Shown: positions 8,530 through 16,638 of the stretch, piece by piece
How positions within the stretch are numbered: the stretch's first letter is position 1
Layout: each line of letters opens with the position of its first letter
Assembly: GCF_902499045.1 (NCBI RefSeq)
Contig: NZ_CABVPL010000028.1
Location: 1-64,000, forward strand
DNA length: 64,000 bases
Reading direction: 5' to 3'
Origin: Burkholderia latens
GTDB lineage: Bacteria; Pseudomonadota; Gammaproteobacteria; Burkholderiales; Burkholderiaceae
Notes under the pieces: generated by a model
What the model saw: only the letters and a program-made list of their open reading frames with translations
What the model was told of the DNA's origin: nothing
Database searches by the model: none
Position numbers and translations under genes: made by a program

Positions 8530-10110
8530 TTACGGTTCGAGCAGACGCTGCAGCCGAAGCTCCTCGAAATCCAGCTCGGATTCTATGCGGTGCAGCACCG
8601 CGTCGTCGACGCGGCCGTCGCGATGCAGGTCGAGCAGCGCGTTGCGCGACACGCCGACCAGCTCGAGTTCGACGCGCAGCATCCGTGCGCGCACGTCCGC
8701 GGGCTCCGCGCCGTCGCGATGCGCGCGTTCGTTGAATGCGACGCGGCTCCGGTATTCGGTCAGCAGCCGGTCGAGCGACGCGCGTTCGAGGCTCGAGCCG
8801 CGCTGCTCGCGCGCATCGAGTTCGGCAAGCGCCGCGCCGAACGTATGCGCGCGCACCGCGTGCTCGGACATCGTATGCCGCGCGGCCGGGCGCAGCTTCA
8901 TCACGCGGATCAGCGGCGCGAGCGTGCCGCCCTGGACGACCAACGTCGCAATGATCAGCAGGAACGTGCTGAACAGGATCAGGTCGCGCGCGGGGAACGC
9001 GCTGGGCAGTGCGATCGCGGCGGCGAGGCTCACGACGCCGCGCATGCCGGACCAGCCGAGCACGACGGCCTCGCGCCACGACCACGGTGCATGGCCCGCG
9101 CGCCGCGCGCGCATGCGGCCGGGGAGCCACATCGCGACGAACACCCATACGAGCCGCGCGCCGATCGCGGCGGCGGTGGCCGGCAGCGCGACGCGCAGGC
9201 CGGCCATCAGCACCGCGCCTTCGTGATTGACGCCCGCGAGGATCGCGTGCAGCGCGAGGCCGATCAGGATGAACACGAGCGCGTCGAGCACGAATACGAT
9301 CGCTTCCCATGTCGCCTTCGCCTTGATCCGCATGTCGGCGCCGAACACCCGATGCTGACGCACGCCGAGCACGAGGCCGCAGGTGACGACCGACAGCACG
9401 CCCGAGCCGTGCACGGCTTCGGCGATCCCGTAGCTGCCCCATGCCATCGCGAACGTGACGACGATGCCGAGCATCGGCTCGCGCAGGCGCTGCAGCACCC
9501 AGCACATCGCATGGCCGCACGCGAGGCCGACCGCGATGCCGATCAGCGTGAGCGAGAAGAACAGGCCGGTCGCGCTCGCGGTCGTGATCGTGACGGCGAG
9601 CGCGGCCGACACGGCCATCTGGTACAGCAGCAGGCCCGACGCATCGTTGACGAGGCTCTCGCCTTCGAGCACCGCGACGAGCCGCGCGGGCAGCGGATGG
9701 CGCTGCAGGATCGCTTTCGCGGCGACCGCGTCGGGCGGCGACACGATCGCGCCGAGCGTGAAGCACGCGGCCCACGGCAGCGCGGGATTCGCCGCATGCA
9801 CGGCGAGCGCGACCGCGACCGTCGTGAACGCGACCGCGCCGAGCGCGAGCGATGCGATCGACGCGAGCTCGCGCCGGAACTCCTTCCACGCGGTATAGAA
9901 GCCGCTCGACATCAGCAGCGGCGGCAGCACGGCCGCGAGCAGCAGCGCCGGGTCCATGTCGGGCACGCGCTTGCCGGCGACGGCCACCACGCAGCCGCCG
10001 AGCAGCAGCACGACGGCCGGCGGAATCGACACGCGCTCGGCAAGCCACGTGAGCGCGCCGGCGCCGCAGATCAACAGCAGCAGATAGTGGAACAGTTCGA
10101 CGTTGCTCAT
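8530..10110 (-). CDS. Na+/H+ antiporter, CPA1 family
   Basis: A 526-residue polytopic inner-membrane transporter with about twelve hydrophobic segments in residues ~1-400. Family hallmarks are SPPDAVAA, containing the ion-binding Asp of CPA1 proteins, and GESLVNDASGLLLY, containing the second conserved Asp. The soluble C-terminus (~400-526) is charged and may be regulatory, as in YjcE/NhaP-type proteins. It exchanges Na+ (or K+) for H+, supporting pH and salt homeostasis; cation preference cannot be assigned. It begins 25 bp after the XapX gene on the same strand. Confidence 0.93.
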   Translation of the reverse strand: MSNVELFHYLLLLICGAGALTWLAERVSIPPAVVLLLGGCVVAVAGKRVPDMDPALLLAAVLPPLLMSSGFYTAWKEFRRELASIASLALGAVAFTTVAVALAVHAANPALPWAACFTLGAIVSPPDAVAAKAILQRHPLPARLVAVLEGESLVNDASGLLLYQMAVSAALAVTITTASATGLFFSLTLIGIAVGLACGHAMCWVLQRLREPMLGIVVTFAMAWGSYGIAEAVHGSGVLSVVTCGLVLGVRQHRVFGADMRIKAKATWEAIVFVLDALVFILIGLALHAILAGVNHEGAVLMAGLRVALPATAAAIGARLVWVFVAMWLPGRMRARRAGHAPWSWREAVVLGWSGMRGVVSLAAAIALPSAFPARDLILFSTFLLIIATLVVQGGTLAPLIRVMKLRPAARHTMSEHAVRAHTFGAALAELDAREQRGSSLERASLDRLLTEYRSRVAFNERAHRDGAEPADVRARMLRVELELVGVSRNALLDLHRDGRVDDAVLHRIESELDFEELRLQRLLEP

Positions 10111-10135
10111 GCGCGGTGCAGGCGGCGATGCCGTA

Positions 10136-10396
10136 TCACGACGGCTTGCGCTCGTTCGTGCTGCCGCCCGGCAACGCGCCGAACATGTGCTGGCTGCATT
10201 TCGCGTCGCGCCACGCGGCGTTCAGCCGGTGGCCTGCGAGCATGCGCCGCGCGACGGGGAGGATCTGTTCTCCGGCCAGCATCCCGAGCAGGCCGGTGAG
10301 CGCGATGATCGGCGGCGCGGGCGAGTTTACGCCGATCGCGCCGTAGATGACGCCGGCGAGCATGCCGGCGAGCAGCGAGAAGACATAGGCTTTCAT
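10136..10396 (-). CDS. XapX (DUF1427) small membrane protein, copy 1
   Basis: An 86-residue protein whose first ~50 residues form two hydrophobic helices with the XapX signature (SLLAGMLAGVIYG, then NSPAPPIIALTGLLGMLAGEQ). Function is unknown; the family is found as small inner-membrane proteins, often next to other genes of unknown role. The start is placed at ATG 10396, giving the typical MKAYVFSLLAG N-terminus; the frame is open for 17 more codons upstream. The C-terminal ~35 residues are hydrophilic and absent from the second copy at 12459. It heads the minus-strand antiporter-OsmC-pirin run. Confidence 0.85.
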   Translation of the reverse strand: MKAYVFSLLAGMLAGVIYGAIGVNSPAPPIIALTGLLGMLAGEQILPVARRMLAGHRLNAAWRDAKCSQHMFGALPGGSTNERKPS

Positions 10397-10484
10397 GATG
10401 GGCGTCTCGTGGTCTCGTGATCGGACGATGGGCGGCGACGAGTGCATCGCCGAGGTCCTGGAAGCGTATCGGGTTTACGTGAGG

Positions 10485-10507
10485 AAAAAAAGGGCGGATT
10501 GCCCTTT
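10485..10507 (-). terminator. Minus-strand intrinsic terminator/attenuator in the 10397-10680 gap
   Basis: AAAGGGC (10489-10495) pairs with GCCCTTT (10501-10507) around a 5-nt loop. On the minus strand the hairpin is followed by a run of about seven T (10491-10485), the form of a Rho-independent terminator. It points toward the XapX gene and lies ~90 bp upstream of its start, so it would stop either a leader transcript of XapX or antisense transcription from the hydrolase promoter. The rest of the 284-bp gap is AT-richer than its surroundings and probably carries promoters for both flanking genes. No other structure was seen there. Confidence 0.55.
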
Positions 10508-10680
10508 ATGGACCACCTATTCTGGAATTCGAGTGATTCCATTTGTTGGATGTTCGCGGCAGAGGATTGCGGTTTTAATAAGCCGAGACGGACGACGCAA
10601 GCCGGACGTAGTACCTGCTGGAGGCCTCCCGCGTTTACGGCGAGGCAAGACTCTCTTTCCATTCCACGGATGATCACGCC

Positions 10681-11367
10681 ATGAGCAACCCGAAACTTGA
10701 AGTACTGACTCCGCACAACAGCCAGCTGATCTTCATCGATCAGCAGCCGCAGATGGCGTTCGGCGTGCAGTCGATCGATCGCCAGACGCTGAAGAACAAC
10801 GTCGTCGGGCTCGCGAAGGCGGCGAAGGTGTTCAACATCCCGACCACGATCACGACGGTCGAGACCGAGGCTTTCTCCGGTCACACTTACCCTGAACTGC
10901 TCGACGTGTTCCCGAACCAGAAGACGCTCGAGCGCACGTCGATGAACTCGTGGGACGACCAGAAGGTGCGCGACGCACTGGCCGCGAACGGCCGCAAGAA
11001 GGTGGTCGTGTCGGGCCTCTGGACCGAAGTCTGCAATACGACGTTCGCGCTGTGCGCGATGCTCGAAGGCGATTACGAGATCTACATGGTGGCCGACGCA
11101 TCGGGCGGCACGTCGCAGGCCGCGCACGATTTCGCGATGCAGCGGATGGTGCAGGCCGGCGTGGTGCCGGTCACGTGGCAGCAGGTCCTGCTCGAATGGC
11201 AGCGCGACTGGGCGCGACGCGACTCGTACGACGCGGTGATGGCGATCGCGAAGGAGCATTCCGGCGCATACGGGATGGGCGTGGACTACGCGTACACGAT
11301 GGTCCACAAGGCGCCGCAGCGTACCGCGACGCCGCACGAGTCGATCCCGGCCGTCCCGGCGAAGTAA
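10681..11367 (+). CDS. Isochorismatase-family hydrolase, YcaC-like
   Basis: A 228-residue cysteine hydrolase. The catalytic triad of the superfamily is visible as Asp20 (IFIDQQ), Lys81 (NQKTLE) and Cys118 (WTEVCNT). The sequence and length resemble YcaC, a homo-octameric amidase-like protein whose natural substrate is not known. The ATG at 10681 gives the usual N-terminus. It reads toward a convergent LysR gene 65 bp downstream. Close proximity to the amidohydrolase operon suggests a role in amide or hydrazide breakdown, but nothing in the sequence defines a substrate. Confidence 0.9.
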   Translation: MSNPKLEVLTPHNSQLIFIDQQPQMAFGVQSIDRQTLKNNVVGLAKAAKVFNIPTTITTVETEAFSGHTYPELLDVFPNQKTLERTSMNSWDDQKVRDALAANGRKKVVVSGLWTEVCNTTFALCAMLEGDYEIYMVADASGGTSQAAHDFAMQRMVQAGVVPVTWQQVLLEWQRDWARRDSYDAVMAIAKEHSGAYGMGVDYAYTMVHKAPQRTATPHESIPAVPAK

Positions 11368-11432
11368 CGGGCGACCGGCAACGGGCGACCGGCAATGGGG
11401 ACCCGGCCGCGATACGCGCCGGACGCCGCCGC

Positions 11433-12356
11433 TCAGCCCGCCGGCACCGCCCACGGCGCGTGCGCGAAATGTTCGGCGAGGAACTCGAGCAGCACCGTCA
11501 CGCGCGCGGCGCGGAGCATGCCGGGCGGCGTGACGAGGTTGACGTTGATGTCGGCGATCTTCCAGTCGCACATCACTTCCTCGAGCTCACCGCGCTGTAA
11601 CTCGTCCCACACCAGGAACTCGGGCTGCAGCGCGAGGCCGTGCCCGGCGACGAGCGCGGGCACGATCACGTCGGCGTTGTTGGTGCGGATGCGTCCGTGC
11701 ACGTTCACGCCGAAGTCTTCCCCCGATGCCGCGTGACGAAAGCGCCAGTACTCGGGCGTCGGCAGGTTCGTGTAGGTGAGGCACACGTGCTGTTCGATGT
11801 CGCGCGGATGCTCGGGCCGGCCATGCCGGTCGAGGTACGCGGACGACGCGACGAGCGGCCGGCGCACCGCGCACAGCCGGCGCGAGCGCAGCGACGAATC
11901 GCTCAACTCGGCGATCCGGATCGCGACGTCGAAGCCGCCGGACACGATGTCGACGATGTGGTCGGTGAGCACGAGGTCGACGTCGACGCGCGGGTAGCGT
12001 TCGAGAAACGCCGGCAGCACCGGCGACAGATGGTGCAGCCCGAACGACATCGGCGCGTTCACCCGCACGAGGCCGTGCGGTTCGAGCGCATGCGCGGTGG
12101 CCTCGCTCTCGATCAGTTCCGCATCGGCGAGCAGCCGGATCGCGCGGTCGCGCAGCAGTTCGCCGGTCGGCGTGAGCGACAGCTTGCGCGACGTGCGGTA
12201 CAGCAGCATCGCGCCGAGGCGCTTTTCGAGGCGCGCGATCGCCTTCGACACGGTCGGTTGCGACACGCCGAGCAGTTCCGCGGCTTTCGCGAACGAACCG
12301 GTCTCCGCGACGCGCGCGAAGATGGCCCAGGCTTCGAGATCAGGAAGGTGTTGCAT
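11433..12356 (-). CDS. LysR-type transcriptional regulator
   Basis: A 307-residue LTTR with an N-terminal winged HTH (residues ~6-64; [25 protein letters not shown]) and a C-terminal periplasmic-binding-like effector domain. The start at ATG 12356 yields [10 protein letters not shown]; the frame extends 16 codons further upstream without family similarity. It is divergent from the XapX-amidohydrolase operon (103 bp between starts), the usual arrangement for an LTTR controlling its neighbour, and convergent with the YcaC-like gene. The inducer is unknown. Confidence 0.93.
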   Translation of the reverse strand: MQHLPDLEAWAIFARVAETGSFAKAAELLGVSQPTVSKAIARLEKRLGAMLLYRTSRKLSLTPTGELLRDRAIRLLADAELIESEATAHALEPHGLVRVNAPMSFGLHHLSPVLPAFLERYPRVDVDLVLTDHIVDIVSGGFDVAIRIAELSDSSLRSRRLCAVRRPLVASSAYLDRHGRPEHPRDIEQHVCLTYTNLPTPEYWRFRHAASGEDFGVNVHGRIRTNNADVIVPALVAGHGLALQPEFLVWDELQRGELEEVMCDWKIADINVNLVTPPGMLRAARVTVLLEFLAEHFAHAPWAVPAG

Positions 12357-12458
12357 GGTCGGACAGGATGACAGGGAAGCGGAGTGGATGCGGCGACAGC
12401 ACATGATGCGGCCAGCGCGACGCGGCTCATTCTAATCCGGCCGGGAGAAAAAATCGTT

Positions 12459-12626
12459 ATGGAATCTTATCTATTGTCGTTGGCCGCTGGTGTGCTGATC
12501 GGCGTCGTGTACAGCGTGATCAAGGTGCGCTCGCCGGCGCCGCCGCTGATCGCGCTGATCGGCCTCGCCGGCATGCTGATCGGCGCGCAGGCCATCGGCG
12601 CCATCCGCCACTGGCTCGGCTTCTGA
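12459..12626 (+). CDS. XapX (DUF1427) small membrane protein, copy 2
   Basis: A 55-residue protein with two hydrophobic helices and the same core as the gene at 10136 (SLAAGVLIGVVYS, RSPAPPLIALIGLAGMLIG). GGGAGA is placed ~11 bp before ATG 12459 and supports this start. It lacks the hydrophilic tail of copy 1. It lies 19 bp before the amidohydrolase gene and is divergent from the LysR gene, so it is the first gene of the LysR-linked operon. Function unknown. Confidence 0.82.
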   Translation: MESYLLSLAAGVLIGVVYSVIKVRSPAPPLIALIGLAGMLIGAQAIGAIRHWLGF

Positions 12627-12645
12627 TCCCATCGAGGACATATCA

Positions 12646-14541
12646 ATGAGCGCAACCGATACTCAACCGGATCTGATCCTGCACAACGGGCGCATCACGA
12701 CGCTCGACCGCGCGAACCCCGTCGCGACCGCGGTCGCGATCAAGGACGGCCGCTTCGTCGCGGTCGGCAGCCACGCCGACGTGATGCCGCTCGCCGGCCG
12801 TGCGACGAAGGTCGTCGATCTCGGCGGCCGCACGGTGCTGCCGGGCCTCGTCGACAATCACACGCACGTGATTCGCGGCGGCCTGAACTACAACCTCGAG
12901 CTGCGCTGGGACGGCGTGCGCTCGCTCGCCGTCGCGATGGAGATGCTGAAGCGGCAGGTCGCGATCACGCCGGCGCCGCAGTGGGTGCGCGTGGTCGGCG
13001 GCTTCACCGAGCACCAGTTCGCTGAGAAGCGCCTGCCGACGATCGACGAGCTCAACGCGGTCGCGCCCGACACGCCGGTGTTCATCCTGCACCTGTACGA
13101 CCGCGCGCTGCTGAACGCGGCCGCGCTGCGCGTCGTCGGCTATACGAAGGACACGCCGGAGCCGCCGGGCGGCACGATCCTGCGGGACGACGCGGGCAAT
13201 CCGACCGGTCTGCTGCTCGCGAACCCGAATGCGACGATCCTGTACGCGACGCTCGCGAAGGGGCCGAAGCTGCCGTTCGAGTATCAGTACAACTCGACGC
13301 GTCACTTCATGCGCGAGCTGAACCGGCTCGGCGTGACCGGCGTGATCGATGCGGGCGGCGGCTCGCAGAATTATCCCGACGATTACGAAGTGATCCGGCA
13401 GCTGCACGACGCGGGCGAGATGACGGTGCGCATCGCGTACAACCTGTTCACGCAGAAGCCGAACGCGGAGAAAGAGGACTTCGTGAGCTGGACGAAGAGC
13501 GTCAAGTATCACGACGGCACCGACTACTTCCGTCACAACGGCGCGGGCGAGATGCTGGTGTTTTCCGCGGCCGACTTCGAGGACTTCCGCGTCGCGCGTC
13601 CGGATTTGCCCGCGCAGATGGAGGACGATCTCGAAGGCGTCGTGCGCGTGCTCGCGCAGAACCGCTGGCCGTGGCGCATGCACGCGACGTACGACGAAAC
13701 CATCAGCCGCGCGCTGGACGTGTTCGAGAAGGTGAACCGCGACATTCCGCTTGCCGGACTGAACTGGTTCTTCGATCATGCGGAAACGATCTCGGAGAAG
13801 TCGATGGACCGGATCGCCGCGCTCGGCGGTGGCGTCGCGGTGCAGCACCGGATGGCGTACCAGGGCGAATACTTCGTCGAGCGCTACGGCGCGCAGGCGG
13901 CCGAAGCGACGCCGCCGGTCGCGAAGATGCTCGGCAAGGGGCTGAAGGTGTCGGCCGGCACCGACGCGACGCGCGTCGCGTCGTACAACCCATGGGTGTC
14001 GCTCGCATGGCTCGTGACGGGCAAGACGGTCGGCGGCATGCGCATGTACCCGCAGCGCAACCTGCTCGATCGCGAAACCGCGCTGCGGATGTGGACCGAG
14101 TACGTGACGTGGTTCTCGAACGAGGAAGGCAAGAAAGGGCGCATCGCGGTCGGGCAACTGGCTGACCTGATGGTCCCGGATCGCGATTTCTTCACGTGCG
14201 CGGAGGATGATATCGCCGACACGACTGCGTTGCTGACGGTGGTGGGCGGCCGGATCGTGTGGGGCGCCGGGCCGTTCGCGTCGCATGACGCGCCGATTCC
14301 GCCCGCGATGCCGGACTGGTCGCCGGTGCGCGCCTACGGCGGGTATGGCGGCTGGGGCGCGACGCAGCGCGAAGGCGCGCCGCTGCAACGTGCTGCTGCG
14401 GCGGCCGCTGCCGCGTGCGGCTGTTCGACCGCATGCGGCGTGCACGGCCACGCGCATGCAAGCGCGTGGGGCCGCTCGTTGCCGACGTCGGACGCGAAGG
14501 GGTTCTGGGGCGCGTTCGGCTGTTCGTGCTGGGCCGTCTGA
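12646..14541 (+). CDS. Amidohydrolase (YtcJ-like, amidohydrolase family 3)
   Basis: A 631-residue metal-dependent hydrolase. A small beta domain at residues ~8-60 (LILHNGRITTLD) precedes the TIM-barrel with the metal HxH motif at His72/His74 (NHTH), a downstream His region (DHAETISEK), and SAGTDATRV carrying the probable catalytic Asp. Family members hydrolyse amide or formamide-like bonds; the substrate is not predictable. The last ~45 residues are unusual: after a poly-Ala stretch there are CGCSTACGVHGHAHA and FGCSCWAV, a Cys/His-rich tail. The gene follows XapX closely and is followed after 1 bp by the DoxX gene, so it is part of an operon running to 18110. Confidence 0.9.
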   Translation: MSATDTQPDLILHNGRITTLDRANPVATAVAIKDGRFVAVGSHADVMPLAGRATKVVDLGGRTVLPGLVDNHTHVIRGGLNYNLELRWDGVRSLAVAMEMLKRQVAITPAPQWVRVVGGFTEHQFAEKRLPTIDELNAVAPDTPVFILHLYDRALLNAAALRVVGYTKDTPEPPGGTILRDDAGNPTGLLLANPNATILYATLAKGPKLPFEYQYNSTRHFMRELNRLGVTGVIDAGGGSQNYPDDYEVIRQLHDAGEMTVRIAYNLFTQKPNAEKEDFVSWTKSVKYHDGTDYFRHNGAGEMLVFSAADFEDFRVARPDLPAQMEDDLEGVVRVLAQNRWPWRMHATYDETISRALDVFEKVNRDIPLAGLNWFFDHAETISEKSMDRIAALGGGVAVQHRMAYQGEYFVERYGAQAAEATPPVAKMLGKGLKVSAGTDATRVASYNPWVSLAWLVTGKTVGGMRMYPQRNLLDRETALRMWTEYVTWFSNEEGKKGRIAVGQLADLMVPDRDFFTCAEDDIADTTALLTVVGGRIVWGAGPFASHDAPIPPAMPDWSPVRAYGGYGGWGATQREGAPLQRAAAAAAAACGCSTACGVHGHAHASAWGRSLPTSDAKGFWGAFGCSCWAV

Positions 14542-14542
14542 C

Positions 14543-14989
14543 ATGACGACGCGCACCGTTTACGGCACGCCGGCATGGGTCCGCGCGCTGCTGTCGCAGC
14601 CGGGGGTTCTGTCGCTCGTGCGGCTTGCCTTGGTGTCAGCCTATCTGCTCGGCGGCGTCGCAAAGGCGCTCGATTTCAACGGCGCGGTCGCCGAACAGGC
14701 GCACTTCGGCCTGCATCCGGCGGCGCTGTGGGCAGCGCTGGCGATCGCGGTCGAGATCGCCGGCTCGCTGTGCGTGGTGTTTCGCCGCTTCACGTGGCTC
14801 GGCGCCGGCAGTCTCGGCATGCTGACGCTCGTCGCGATGATCGTGGCGAACGATTTCTGGAACCGTTCGGGCATCGAGCATTTCGTCGCGCTGAACAGCT
14901 TTTTCGAACATCTCGGGCTGATCGCGGCACTCGTGCTCGCGACCGTGCTCGACGATGCGCGGCAACCGGCCGATGCTGGCCACGACTGA
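14543..14989 (+). CDS. DoxX-like membrane protein
   Basis: A 148-residue protein with four predicted hydrophobic helices (near residues 24-42, 61-80, 85-105 and 118-138) in the DoxX/DoxD pattern. The ATG at 14543 lies 1 bp after the amidohydrolase stop. DoxX-family proteins are small inner-membrane proteins linked to thiosulfate oxidation, redox stress complexes or unknown roles; no specific activity can be assigned here. Position inside the amidohydrolase operon suggests a supporting membrane or redox function. Confidence 0.82.
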   Translation: MTTRTVYGTPAWVRALLSQPGVLSLVRLALVSAYLLGGVAKALDFNGAVAEQAHFGLHPAALWAALAIAVEIAGSLCVVFRRFTWLGAGSLGMLTLVAMIVANDFWNRSGIEHFVALNSFFEHLGLIAALVLATVLDDARQPADAGHD

Positions 14990-15025
14990 TGCATTGGGCC
15001 GTCCAATAAAACAAGGAATCCTGTC

Positions 15026-15943
15026 ATGAAATCCATTCGTTCCGTGCTGATCGCCGCGATGCTCGCGGGCGGCTTGGCGGTCGCGCCGGCCGCGTACCCG
15101 AAATCGCCGATCGCGAAGGCCATCGCGACGCCCGCGGTCGCGGTCGGCCCGCAATACGACACGACGCACGTGTGCGTCGCGCCGGAAGACTTCGACCGCT
15201 TCACCGACAGTTTCGTCGCGACGTTCGGCGGCAAGAAGTCGAAGCAGGGCGTGTTCCAGGTCACGCCGACACCGAGCCAGACGATGTCGCAGCTCGTGCT
15301 GACGCCGGTCGGCACGATCTCGGTGTTCGGCTTCAAGACGCCGATTCCGTATCCGTTCTGCGCGGAGCGCACCGGCTATCTCGTCACCGACATGGACGCC
15401 GCGGTGAAGTCGGCGCGCGCACACGGTGCCGACGTGATCGTCGACACGTTCCCCGATCCGATCGGGCGCGACGCGATCGTCAGCTGGCCGGGCGGCGTGA
15501 ACATGCAGTTGTACTGGCACACGCAAGCGCCGAACTACGACGCGCTTCAGACGGTGCCGGAGAATCGCGTATACGTGTCGCCGGAGCGCGCGGATGCGCT
15601 CGCGCGCAACTTCGTCGCGTTCTCGCACGGGAAGATCGTGTCCGACGTGCGTCATGCGCCGGGCATCGAGATCGGCCGGCCGAACGACACGTACCGGCGG
15701 ATCCGGATCGAATCGGGCTTCGGCAGGATGACGGTGTTCGTGACGGACGGCCATCTGCCGTATCCGTTCGGCCGCGAGATGACCGGCTACGAAGTGGCCG
15801 ACCTCGGCGCGACGCTGAAGCAGGCCGAAGCGGCCGGCGTGACCGTGCTCGTGCCTCCGTTCGCGTCGGACGGCCGCGACGCGGCGCTCGTGCAGTTCCC
15901 GGGCGGCTACGTCGCCGAGATCCACGCGAGCATCGCGCGATGA
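15026..15943 (+). CDS. Secreted VOC (glyoxalase-like) family protein
   Basis: A 305-residue protein with a clear signal peptide (MKSIRSVLIAAMLAGGLAVA..., cleavage near residues 23-26) and two tandem VOC-type beta-alpha-beta units (~44-165 and ~180-300), recognisable from VCVAPEDFDRFTDSFV, GYLVTDMDAAVKSARAHGADVI and GYEVADLGATLKQAEAAGVTV. VOC proteins include glyoxalases, extradiol dioxygenases and binding proteins; the periplasmic location is uncommon. It lies in the operon 36 bp after DoxX, and its stop overlaps the start of the DUF1275 gene (ATGA). Substrate unknown. Confidence 0.82.
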   Translation: MKSIRSVLIAAMLAGGLAVAPAAYPKSPIAKAIATPAVAVGPQYDTTHVCVAPEDFDRFTDSFVATFGGKKSKQGVFQVTPTPSQTMSQLVLTPVGTISVFGFKTPIPYPFCAERTGYLVTDMDAAVKSARAHGADVIVDTFPDPIGRDAIVSWPGGVNMQLYWHTQAPNYDALQTVPENRVYVSPERADALARNFVAFSHGKIVSDVRHAPGIEIGRPNDTYRRIRIESGFGRMTVFVTDGHLPYPFGREMTGYEVADLGATLKQAEAAGVTVLVPPFASDGRDAALVQFPGGYVAEIHASIAR

Positions 15944-16638
15944 AGCACGAGGACACGATTCTTGCCGCGGTCGCCGGCTTCGTCGACACGCTGAGCTTCG
16001 TCGCGCTGTTCGGGCTGTTCACCGCGCACGTGACGGGCAACTTCGTGCTGATCGGCGCGGGCATAGCGGGCTTCGGTCAGGGCGTCGTGCTGAAGTTGAG
16101 CGTGTTTCCCGCGTTCGTGGGCGGCGTGATCGCCGCGAGCCTGATCGCGCGGTCGATGTCCGGCCGGCCCGCATGGCAGGGCACGCGCGTGCTGCACACG
16201 GTGCAGGCCGTGCTGCTGCTCGGTTTCTGCGCGGCCGGCGTGTGGGCGACGCCCGTCGCGCATCCCGACAGCCTGCCCGCGCTCGTGGCCGGCATCGTCG
16301 GCACGTTCGCGATGGGCGTGCAGAACGCGCATCCGCGCGTGATCGCGCGCGCGGGCGGCGTGCCGAACACGGTGATGACCGGCAACGTGACGCAGGCGAT
16401 TCTCGACGTCGTCGACATGCTGTCGCCGGGTACGGCCGACAGCGCGCGTACAGCCGCGCGGGCGCGCTTCGGCAAGATGCTGCCGGCGATCGCCGCGTTC
16501 GCGCTGGGCGCCGCGTGCGGGGCGCTCGGGTTCCGGTATGTCGGGTTTCTCGCGTTGCTCGTGCCGGCCGGCGCGCTCGCGGCGCTTGCGCTGTGTGCGG
16601 CGCAGGCGGCCGCAACCGCCACGCAGGAGCGCGCATGA
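15940..16638 (+). CDS. DUF1275 (YoaK family) membrane protein
   Basis: A 232-residue protein with about six hydrophobic segments. The HVTGNFV and NTVMTGNVTQ motifs (TGN near the first helix and mid-protein) are typical of DUF1275/YoaK. The family has no established activity; a transporter role is often supposed. Starts and stops overlap with both neighbours (ATGA at 15940; ATGA at 16635), so it is translationally coupled to the secreted VOC protein and the outer-membrane porin. Confidence 0.85.
   Translation: MKHEDTILAAVAGFVDTLSFVALFGLFTAHVTGNFVLIGAGIAGFGQGVVLKLSVFPAFVGGVIAASLIARSMSGRPAWQGTRVLHTVQAVLLLGFCAAGVWATPVAHPDSLPALVAGIVGTFAMGVQNAHPRVIARAGGVPNTVMTGNVTQAILDVVDMLSPGTADSARTAARARFGKMLPAIAAFALGAACGALGFRYVGFLALLVPAGALAALALCAAQAAATATQERA

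Noticed and set aside
7840-10299. An 819-codon plus-strand frame over the OsmC and antiporter genes
   Set aside because: It is a mirror frame of real minus-strand genes with clear motifs; Arg-rich and without recognisable domains.
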